Both the position numbers and the translations under genes were made by a program. DNA of 6,780 nucleotides from Syntrophobacterales bacterium (lineage in GTDB: Bacteria > Desulfobacterota > Desulfobaccia > Desulfobaccales > 0-14-0-80-60-11): NCBI GenBank assembly GCA_023229795.1, contig JALNYP010000108.1:1-6780 (forward strand), given 5' to 3'. Shown piece after piece: positions 1-4,392 of the stretch. Each line of letters begins with the position of its first letter. Within the stretch, counting starts at the first letter, position 1. The notes below the pieces were generated by a model. It had not been told where the DNA came from. It made no database searches and worked only from the letters and a program-made list of their open reading frames with translations.

Positions 1-54
1 CAGGAAAGAGGGTTCCGGGCTCAGTGGATCCTGGGCGGTAAGGGTGCGGGGCAT
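1..54 (-). CDS. N-terminal 18 codons of an unidentified gene, cut by the window edge
   Basis: An ATG (complement of 52-54) opens a frame with no stop to the window edge; the visible protein is MPRTLTAQDPLSPEPSFL. The start is supported by a Shine-Dalgarno-like AAGGA (complement of 64-68) nine bases upstream, and by a promoter-like pair just beyond it. Eighteen residues rich in Pro, Ser and Leu are too few to assign a family, and I do not recognise the gene. It is separated from the upstream kinase gene by about 520 bases of repeat DNA, so it is probably transcribed separately from its own promoter. Confidence 0.6.
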   Translation of the reverse strand, partial: MPRTLTAQDPLSPEPSFL

Positions 55-90
55 TTCGTAACATCCTTAATTTATTAGGATAATACGAAA
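54..90. promoter_or_regulatory. 37-base interrupted palindrome over the -10 box, RBS and start codon (possible operator)
   Basis: The sequence is symmetrical about position 72. TTTCGTA (54-60) is the reverse complement of TACGAAA (84-90), and ATCCT (63-67) is the reverse complement of AGGAT (77-81). The two arm pairs are separated by the unpaired dinucleotides 61-62 and 82-83, with a nine-base AT-rich centre. One arm contains the -10 box and the other contains the ribosome-binding site and the A of the ATG. This could be a repressor binding site. In a longer transcript started further upstream it could instead be an RNA stem hiding the ribosome-binding site. Confidence 0.5.
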
Positions 91-107
91 ACCGCACTTG
101 TTCACAA
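80..107 (-). promoter_or_regulatory. Putative sigma-70-type promoter of the left-hand gene
   Basis: On the minus strand, TTGTGA (complement of 102-107, four of six matches to TTGACA) lies 16 bases before TATTAT (complement of 80-85, five of six matches to TATAAT). Transcription would start near position 73, giving a leader of about 19 bases that contains the AAGGA ribosome-binding site. A perfect TTGACA (complement of 115-120) lies further upstream but has no -10 box at the right distance. Assignment is by consensus matching only. Confidence 0.5.
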
Positions 108-108
108 G
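97..108. promoter_or_regulatory. Small inverted repeat overlapping the -35 element
   Basis: CTTGT (97-101) and ACAAG (104-108) form a perfect five-base inverted repeat around a TC centre. It covers the proposed -35 hexamer (102-107) of the left-hand gene. Its position fits a second regulator half-site pair, but five-base arms occur often by chance. Confidence 0.25.
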
Positions 109-202
109 CTAAGGTGTCAAGTAAAAACTCGCCTCCGGGAGAAATTTTTTCATAGTATTTACTCTATATCACATGCAATTTCCTAACCGGACATTGCTGC
201 CT

Positions 203-284
203 AAATCCCCCTTTTTCAAAGGGGGACTTTTAGTGCAACTCCTTGTAGTTCCCCCCTTTGACAAAGGGGGGGTAGGGGGGATTT
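203..284. repeat. Paired CCCCCTTT hairpins enclosed by outer inverted arms (dispersed palindromic repeat)
   Basis: The first hairpin has a nine-base stem, 206-214 with 218-226, and a three-base loop. The second has a nine-base stem, 251-259 with 263-271, and a three-base loop. Outer arms AAATCCCCC (203-211) and GGGGGATTT (276-284) are also complementary, so the whole block could fold as one branched structure. Palindromes of the type CCCCCTTTGAAAAAGGGGG are a familiar kind of dispersed intergenic repeat in several bacterial groups. Membership in such a family is inferred, since only one copy pair is visible here. Confidence 0.7.
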
Positions 285-354
285 TGGTTTTTTGAGCATG
301 TGCCCTAAAGGAAAAAACTTTTGGCATTTGCAATAAGGTAATGCTCAGCCCGAT

Positions 355-436
355 GGGGGAGAGGGAAAAAGTGGATTTCTCCTCGTTGCCAGAATCCCCC
401 CTCACCCTAACCCTCTCCCCCCGCTGGGGGAGAGGG
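355..436. repeat. GGGGGAGAGGG palindrome repeat with an alternative partner arm
   Basis: CCCTCTCCCCC (411-421) pairs perfectly with GGGGGAGAGGG (426-436) to give an 11-base stem with the four-base loop 422-425. An identical GGGGGAGAGGG at 355-365 can pair with the same C-rich arm, so two exclusive hairpins are possible. The C-rich arm is preceded by CTCACCCTAAC (401-411 region), which is typical of widespread dispersed repeats ending in CCCTCTCCC. No T-run follows on either side, so it does not look like a standard intrinsic terminator. Confidence 0.7.
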
Positions 437-477
437 GATAAAACGGCAGAAATTTTGTAAGGCGAAATTCTTAATCG

Positions 478-498
478 CGCCCTTCGCCCTTCGCCCTT
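478..498. repeat. Three tandem copies of a 7-base unit, CGCCCTT
   Basis: CGCCCTT occurs three times in perfect tandem at 478-484, 485-491 and 492-498. Such short repeats commonly arise by replication slippage. It lies in the gap downstream of the kinase gene. Confidence 0.8.
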
Positions 499-553
499 TG
501 ACCCGCCAACTGTGACCCGGCAATCACCAATGACAATGCCAATGCCGACCGAC

Positions 554-572
554 AACCGAAAACCGAAAACCG
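554..572. repeat. Tandem 7-base repeat AACCGAA abutting the kinase stop codon
   Basis: AACCGAA occurs at 554-560 and 561-567 and is followed by a partial copy, AACCG, at 568-572. The kinase stop codon (complement of 575-577) begins two bases later, so the repeat marks the edge of the coding region. Between this block and the CGCCCTT block lie near-repeats of CAATGC around 534-546. The whole segment 478-572 appears to be a chain of simple repeats. Confidence 0.75.
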
Positions 573-574
573 TT

Positions 575-1570
575 TTAAAGCCTGCGGCCGTGGGCCAGGC
601 AGCGCCGGGCTTCGGCCACCAGTTCCCGGCGGTAGTCCCGGGTGAGGTAGAGATTTCGGGCGATGCGCAATTCCGCCAGGGCCATGTAGAGCGGGTTGAG
701 GGTATAGAGGCGGCGAGCCTGGGCGGGGTCCAGGTTTGCGGCCGTCAGATAGGAACGGAACAAATGGCCGATGGCCCCTTCGGCCCCGTCCGGGTTGCCG
801 GTGCGCCAGCTCCAGGCGTGTTTCAGTTCCCCGGCCAGCCAGGAGAGGTCCCAGAGGCGGTCGCCGAGGCGCAGGCGTTCCAGGTCCAGGGCCACGGCCC
901 GGCTGTCGGGGAAGAGAAAGTTGGTGGGGGTGGCGTCGCCGTGAATGAGCACCTGCCGGTCGGTGAAATCCTGGAAACGGGCTTGCCAGGCGAGGCGCTC
1001 GTCCGACAGGGTCCAAGAATCCTCGGGGGTCAACAGTCCGGCTTGTTGCAACTGCGCCATGAGTTTGTCCAGATAGGCCAGGGCGGGGTCGGGGGACACC
1101 GGGCTGGTCGGCACCGGCCGGGAGTGGAAGATGGCCAGGAGGTGGGCCAGCTTTTCCAGACTGCGCCCCAACGGGGCCCAGTCCCCCTGCCGCGCCGCAC
1201 CCAGGATAAGATGATCCAGGTCCGGGCCGGGCACGGCTTCCAGCAGCAACCCCAGGGACAGGCCGGGTAGCCGGCCCAGGAGCGGCGGCACCAGGCCCCC
1301 GCCGTTGGCGAGGCCCAGGGCTGGAAGCTGGCGGTAGTTCTCGTACTCCCGGGCCAGGCTCAGGTCCGCAGGCGACCGGGGCGGATAGGCGGAAAAGAAC
1401 TTGCCCACCACAGTATAGTCGGTTTCCGGAAAGGTAAAGCGCAGGACCTGGCGGGAGGAAGGCAGGGGTTCGACCTGCACCTCCGGCGCCGGCGAGCGGG
1501 AATTAGCCGCGGGTCCCACCAGTTGCCGGAGGGCGCCGGCCAGGGGATCGGAGGCGGGTAACCGGGTCAT
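575..1570 (-). CDS. APH-fold (aminoglycoside phosphotransferase family) small-molecule kinase
   Basis: The protein has 331 residues, within the normal range for APH/choline kinase-like phosphotransferases, which move the ATP gamma-phosphate to a hydroxyl group of a small molecule. Visible landmarks in family order are Lys57 in VVGKFF (ATP-binding lysine) and Glu75 in AREYENYRQL (its likely salt-bridge partner). They continue with the catalytic loop HGDATPTN (210-217, base Asp212, Asn217), LDLE with Asp229 (metal-binding Asp, DFG equivalent), and GDRLWDLSWL (237-245). All key residues appear intact. The ATG lies inside the activase stop as ATGA (1567-1570), with no clear ribosome-binding site, so translation is probably coupled to the activase. 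APH-fold proteins act on many substrates (antibiotics, choline, homoserine, methylthioribose, sugars). Antibiotic resistance is not implied, and the operon context points instead to a metabolic substrate. That substrate cannot be read from the sequence. Confidence 0.88.
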   Translation of the reverse strand: MTRLPASDPLAGALRQLVGPAANSRSPAPEVQVEPLPSSRQVLRFTFPETDYTVVGKFFSAYPPRSPADLSLAREYENYRQLPALGLANGGGLVPPLLGRLPGLSLGLLLEAVPGPDLDHLILGAARQGDWAPLGRSLEKLAHLLAIFHSRPVPTSPVSPDPALAYLDKLMAQLQQAGLLTPEDSWTLSDERLAWQARFQDFTDRQVLIHGDATPTNFLFPDSRAVALDLERLRLGDRLWDLSWLAGELKHAWSWRTGNPDGAEGAIGHLFRSYLTAANLDPAQARRLYTLNPLYMALAELRIARNLYLTRDYRRELVAEARRCLAHGRRL

Positions 1571-2562
1571 GGGGCTGCCGGGGCCGGCGGCCGGGCGGCT
1601 TCGAGGGCGCAGCCCAAGGCGCCGTTGAATTGGGGGTAAGGCGGCACCACGACCTGAAAGTCGCCCCAACTTTCCAGCAGCCGGACCACTGCCCGGTTTT
1701 TGGCCACGCCCCCCACAAAAACCAGGGTGGAACAGCGGTAGCGGCCCAGCATGGCCAGGGCGCGGCGGGCCACGGAGGCGTTGACCCCGGCGGCGATGCG
1801 GGCGGGCTCCACCCCTTCCAGGAGATGGCCCACCAGTTCGGTCTCCCCAAAGATGGCGCAGGTCTGGGAGATGTCCACCGGGTCCTGCCAGCAGCCGGAG
1901 AATTCCGGCAGGGGCATCTTTAAAAACCGGGCCATATTTTCCAGGTAGCGCCCGGTGCCCGCGGCGCAGCGGTCGTTGGTGAGGAAATCGAAGACCCGGC
2001 CCTCCCGGATATAGAGGACCTTGGTGTCCTGGCCGCCCATCTCCAACAGGATGAAATGGTCCAGTCCCGTTTGGAACCGGGCCCCCAGAAAATGGGCCCG
2101 AATCTCGGTGATGGTGGGGAAATGGGCCTTCAACAGATGCTTGCCATAGCCGGTGGCCACCAAGGCGGTCGGCGGCGGCAACTCTAACCGGTCCCAGGCG
2201 ACCAGGAGACGCCCCTCCACCCGGTCTAGATAATCCCGGTAAAACCCCACGCTGTCTAACCGGCGGCGCCCATAACCACCTGGCGCCCGGGGATAGACCA
2301 GCTTCACATACCGGCTGCCAAAGTCCAGGCCGTAGGCCAGGGGTTGGTGGGAAGGCAGGGGACTTTTTCGAAGGCGGTCCCTGCTCTCTCCCCCGAGGGC
2401 CGTACCCGACCCGCCGGAGGGGCGGACCCGCGTGTCCGCCCAGGGCGCACACACAGGTGCGCCCCTACACGAGGATGTAAGGGTTTGGGGGAGGGGGATT
2501 GGGGGAAGGGGCAGGGGCTGAACGCCTCTGGCCCCTCCCAAATTCTTAAGGCCGGAGGACAT
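1567..2562 (-). CDS. BadF/BadG/BcrA/HgdC-type ATPase, activase of a 2-hydroxyacyl-CoA dehydratase-like protein
   Basis: These ASKHA-fold ATPases are homodimers that hold one [4Fe-4S] cluster and use ATP to push an electron at very low potential into a partner iron-sulfur enzyme. Counting from the ATG at 2562 (331 residues), landmarks are YGLDFGSRYVKLVY (77-90, phosphate-1 loop) and LEMGGQDTKVLYI (173-185, phosphate-2 loop). Cys199 in NDRCAAGTGRYLE and Cys235 in CAIFGETELVGHL are the two cluster cysteines, and VFVGGVAKNRAV and PQFNGALGCALEA form the C-terminal nucleotide pocket. Residues 77-331 alone match the usual family length of about 255-270. Residues 1-76 are low-complexity and encoded by repeat DNA. 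The ATG at 2562 has a GGAGG nine bases upstream and overlaps the preceding gene by 17 bases. A GTG at 2454, inside the repeat, would give 295 residues. No usual start codon lies between it and the conserved domain. The stop overlaps the kinase start. Confidence 0.88.
   Translation of the reverse strand: MSSGLKNLGGARGVQPLPLPPIPLPQTLTSSCRGAPVCAPWADTRVRPSGGSGTALGGESRDRLRKSPLPSHQPLAYGLDFGSRYVKLVYPRAPGGYGRRRLDSVGFYRDYLDRVEGRLLVAWDRLELPPPTALVATGYGKHLLKAHFPTITEIRAHFLGARFQTGLDHFILLEMGGQDTKVLYIREGRVFDFLTNDRCAAGTGRYLENMARFLKMPLPEFSGCWQDPVDISQTCAIFGETELVGHLLEGVEPARIAAGVNASVARRALAMLGRYRCSTLVFVGGVAKNRAVVRLLESWGDFQVVVPPYPQFNGALGCALEAARPPAPAAP
2420..2464. repeat. Twin hairpin: two perfect 8-base stems with 6-base loops
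   Basis: GGGCGGAC (2420-2427) pairs with GTCCGCCC (2434-2441), and GGGCGCAC (2443-2450) pairs with GTGCGCCC (2457-2464). Each loop is six bases and a single A (2442) separates the two structures. The outer flanks continue as GGAGG and CCCTAC. Identical stem and loop lengths side by side suggest one designed unit of a dispersed REP-like family, as found between genes in many environmental bacteria. Here it lies inside the open frame of the activase. Confidence 0.8.
2481..2517 (+). repeat. G-tract cluster with G-quadruplex potential
   Basis: The plus strand carries six runs of three to five G in 37 bases (2481-2483, 2487-2491, 2493-2497, 2501-2505, 2508-2511, 2514-2517), with spacers of one to three bases. 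This satisfies the usual four-tract quadruplex pattern. The G-rich strand is the template strand for the surrounding minus-strand genes, so a fold here could slow transcription between the dehydratase-like gene and the activase. Confidence 0.7.
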
Positions 2563-3553
2563 CGGTGAAGGCCTCCAGGCGCATACGGGAGCGGGAATCA
2601 AGTTTGGTGGGGCGGTCCCCTTCGATGGTCAGGATGGGGACGTTCAGGTGGTCCCGGAGGATCTGGTCGAACATCTGGCGGAAGCAGAAGCTCTGGGTAT
2701 AGTGGACCAGGCCGTCCAGGCGGCGGGTGGCTACGGCCTCCTTGAGGTCCGCCAGGCGGCCCTGAATATCGTAGGGGTAGGTATAGCGCAGGTATTGGTC
2801 CACCAGGTCGGGGCTCTCGTAGGGCATGCTGAATTGCCGGGGAAATTCGTGGAAGACCACGGCGGCGTTCAGGTCCTCCAGGTAATCCCAAAGGTCGGTG
2901 AAGATGGGCGGGATGCCGGCAAATCCCAGGCGCACCCGGCCATTGGCGCCCGGCCGCGCCTGGGCCTCCTTCAGGAAGGCCGTCAGGCGCGGTTCGTAGG
3001 CGTCCAGGTCCGAGGCGAAGTCCGAGCTTTCGATGAGCCACAGAAAATTCTCTTGGCCGCTGACCTGGCCGGTCTCCCAGGTGAGGCGGTCCAGGCGGCG
3101 CAGTTGGCGGCGCAGGGGGGCAAGGCGCTCCCGGACCCGGGCCACCGCCTCGGGGGTGACGCCCAGGCGGGCCATGAGCGCGGCGATTTCCCGGGCCAGG
3201 GGTTCACGCTCGCGGGGATAGGGAAACTTGAAATGGATGACTTCTCTGCCTTGGGATTCCAGGATTTCTCCCAGGGCCTGGGTGTTGGAGCAGTCGCCTT
3301 GGCAGGCCGCGATGACCGCGCCAATCTCGGGGTGATCCTGCAGCGCGGCATAAATCCCCTTGATCCAGGCGCAGAGAGTGCGGGGAAAGCCGGCGGCTTC
3401 GGCCCGGCTGACCATGGCCAGGGCCTCAGGGGAGGCGATAAACAGGTTGTTCAGGTCCACCGGGATCAATCCCGCGGCCAGCACCACCTCCACGGGGATG
3501 GTGGTGGTCAGGCCCACCCGGGCGCCGGGGACCAGAAGTCGAGAAGAGGACAT
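2546..3553 (-). CDS. 2-hydroxyglutaryl-CoA dehydratase D-component (HgdB/COG1775) family iron-sulfur protein
   Basis: The 335-residue protein has the family layout: an N-terminal RVGLTTTIPVEVVLAAGLIPVDL (the PxE...AAGxxPV pattern), a first cysteine region TLCAWIK (Cys61), a second IAACQGDCSNTQAL (Cys84 and Cys88), and a C-terminal HYTQSFCFRQMFDQIL (Cys290) followed by ILTIEGDRP and RMRLEAF. Cys61, Cys290 and one of Cys84/Cys88 are likely [4Fe-4S] ligands. Family members catalyse radical dehydration of 2-hydroxyacyl-CoA, aryl-CoA reduction or other low-potential reductions after ATP-driven activation. The protein is somewhat short, and four cysteines are fewer than I would expect for the double-cubane (YjiM-like) proteins, so a single cluster is more likely. 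The ATG at 3553 lies 11 bases after the MgtC-like stop with no clear ribosome-binding site; a TTG at 3589 is less likely. The activase gene follows, overlapping the 3' end. The substrate is unknown. Confidence 0.88.
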   Translation of the reverse strand: MSSSRLLVPGARVGLTTTIPVEVVLAAGLIPVDLNNLFIASPEALAMVSRAEAAGFPRTLCAWIKGIYAALQDHPEIGAVIAACQGDCSNTQALGEILESQGREVIHFKFPYPREREPLAREIAALMARLGVTPEAVARVRERLAPLRRQLRRLDRLTWETGQVSGQENFLWLIESSDFASDLDAYEPRLTAFLKEAQARPGANGRVRLGFAGIPPIFTDLWDYLEDLNAAVVFHEFPRQFSMPYESPDLVDQYLRYTYPYDIQGRLADLKEAVATRRLDGLVHYTQSFCFRQMFDQILRDHLNVPILTIEGDRPTKLDSRSRMRLEAFTDVLRP

Positions 3554-3564
3554 AGAGGGTGCGA

Positions 3565-4269
3565 TTACGGCACTTCGCCTTCCTGCCAATCCATTTCTTG
3601 CAGACCTTCGGTTTCAGAGAGGCTGATCATGAGCCGCTTGAAAGAGATGGTATCCTTGGATTGCAGGCGGAGACGATAGGTCTCGGAGTTACTGGCCGGG
3701 ATCAGGGTATAGTTGACGAACTGGATGCCGACCTGATGGTCCGCCAGGATTTGCTTGATCCGGTCCAGGTGGGCCTCCCCCTGGGTATATCGTAAGGTCA
3801 GGATGGTGTACAAATCGTGGGCGAAAATTTTCTTAATGAGGCGCAAGCCATACAGGATAATCAAACTCACGAAGGTGGCGAACAAGGCCGGGATGAGATA
3901 CCCGGCGCCGATGGCCAGGCCGATGCCGGTGGCCAGCCAGAGGCCCGCGGCGGTGGTCAGGCCCCGCACCGAGCCCTTGCCGGTGATGATGGCGCCGGCT
4001 CCCAAAAAACCCATGCTGGCGATGGCATAGGAGGCGATACGGGCCGGGTCCAGGCGCACTACCGATTGGTCCACGGCCAGGTGCCGGTGGATTTCTTCCA
4101 TTTCCAGGGAGAGCATCATCATGAGACAGGCGCCGACGGTGACCAGGATAAAGGTCCTGAGGCCCGCGGCCTGGCCATGGGCCTCCCGTTCAAAACCGAT
4201 GGCCGCGCCGACCAGAGCGGCGATGACCAGCCTGGCCAACTCCCAGGTAATGTGCTGATTATCCCACAT
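3565..4269 (-). CDS. MgtC/SapB family inner-membrane protein
   Basis: The 234-residue protein shows the two family signatures: GFERE..G..AGLRT (residues 25-38) and GFLGAGAII..G..VRGLTTAAGLW (87-111). Hydrophobic segments at about 11-27, 38-56, 80-97, 104-122 and 124-142 predict five membrane helices, followed by a soluble ACT-like C-terminal domain from about 150. MgtC proteins help cells cope with low magnesium or affect membrane potential and F-ATPase in some pathogens. Many environmental homologues have no proven role. The start at 4269 has a strong AGGAG seven bases upstream; a 24-residue upstream extension of the frame is unlikely to be translated. The gene sits 123 bases after the radical SAM gene and 11 bases before the dehydratase-like gene, so it probably heads or belongs to that operon. 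No magnesium riboswitch (M-box) is visible, and the gap would be short for one. Confidence 0.92.
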   Translation of the reverse strand: MWDNQHITWELARLVIAALVGAAIGFEREAHGQAAGLRTFILVTVGACLMMMLSLEMEEIHRHLAVDQSVVRLDPARIASYAIASMGFLGAGAIITGKGSVRGLTTAAGLWLATGIGLAIGAGYLIPALFATFVSLIILYGLRLIKKIFAHDLYTILTLRYTQGEAHLDRIKQILADHQVGIQFVNYTLIPASNSETYRLRLQSKDTISFKRLMISLSETEGLQEMDWQEGEVP

Positions 4270-4276
4270 AAACCAC

Positions 4277-4283
4277 TCCTTTA
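4277..4283 (-). promoter_or_regulatory. Strong ribosome-binding site of the MgtC-like gene
   Basis: AAGGAGT on the minus strand, about seven bases before the ATG at 4269, is the clearest Shine-Dalgarno sequence in the window. It decides the start in favour of MWDNQH over the longer frame. A fresh strong site here also fits a new translation unit after the 123-base gap. Confidence 0.75.
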
Positions 4284-4392
4284 GAGGGCGGTGGCGTTGA
4301 ATCCAGGCAGGGGGAAAGACGGCGCGGGGAGGTGGCAAAACAGGACCCCTGAGGCGGTGAAACGCAAGAGGAGGGGCGGTAGGCGGCCATAG

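Larger units (their letters stand above)
91..574. other. Long intergenic region made mainly of repeats
   Basis: This stretch lies between the end of the kinase gene and the start of the left-hand gene and holds no convincing coding sequence. It contains several unrelated repeat types, listed separately, and the promoter at its left end. The open frame on the minus strand from 555 to 169 is built from the repeats themselves: its Pro/Ser/Lys/Gly-rich translation follows the palindromes, so I do not treat it as a gene. No rRNA, tRNA or CRISPR structure was seen. Confidence 0.6.
2345..2545. repeat. GC-rich repeat block in the 5' part of the activase gene (probable insertion)
   Basis: Immediately after the stop of the dehydratase-like gene begins about 200 bases of repeat-like DNA: an AGGGGC/GCCCCT inverted repeat (2513-2518 with 2531-2536), a chain of G-tracts, a twin hairpin and a CTCTCTCCCCC tract (2385-2395). 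Translated in the activase frame it gives only low-complexity Pro/Leu/Gly/Ser/Arg sequence, with no counterpart in the activase family. Conserved sequence resumes at YGLDFGS. The limits given are approximate, because no target-site duplication was recognised. Confidence 0.55.

Noticed and set aside
109..153. 14-codon frame (MKKFLPEASFYLTP) upstream of the left-hand gene, as a leader peptide
   Set aside because: It has no ribosome-binding site, lies upstream of the proposed promoter, and shows no attenuator structure or run of regulatory codons.
203..284. CCCCCTTT hairpins as intrinsic terminators or as CRISPR repeats
   Set aside because: The hairpins lack a proper T-run on the minus strand, which carries all the genes. 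There are only two non-identical units with no regular spacers.
169..555. Open frame of 128 codons on the minus strand in the left gap
   Set aside because: Its translation is a direct readout of the palindromic and tandem repeats (for example IPPTPPLSKGG and SPLPQRGER), with no domain and no ribosome-binding site. Similar repeat-derived frames are commonly mis-annotated as proteins.
512..1270. Long plus-strand frames opposite the kinase, and similar ones opposite the dehydratase-like, MgtC-like and radical SAM genes
   Set aside because: They are antisense shadows caused by high GC at third codon positions; the minus-strand frames carry the family motifs and these do not.
575..1570. Kinase as an aminoglycoside resistance gene
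   Set aside because: Only the general APH fold motifs are present. The operon partners are metabolic, and nothing points to an antibiotic substrate.
1571..2452. Upstream extension of the kinase frame to 2452
   Set aside because: This part overlaps the clearly conserved activase in another frame and translates to low-complexity Arg/Gly/Pro sequence. The kinase domain fits the ATG at 1570.
4259..4390. Possible 43-codon frame with three Cys just after the radical SAM stop, considered as a peptide precursor
   Set aside because: It is Pro/Ser-rich, has no ribosome-binding site, runs 11 bases into the MgtC-like gene, and is the tail of a longer shadow frame of the radical SAM gene. It is weaker than the small ORF upstream at 5623-5730.
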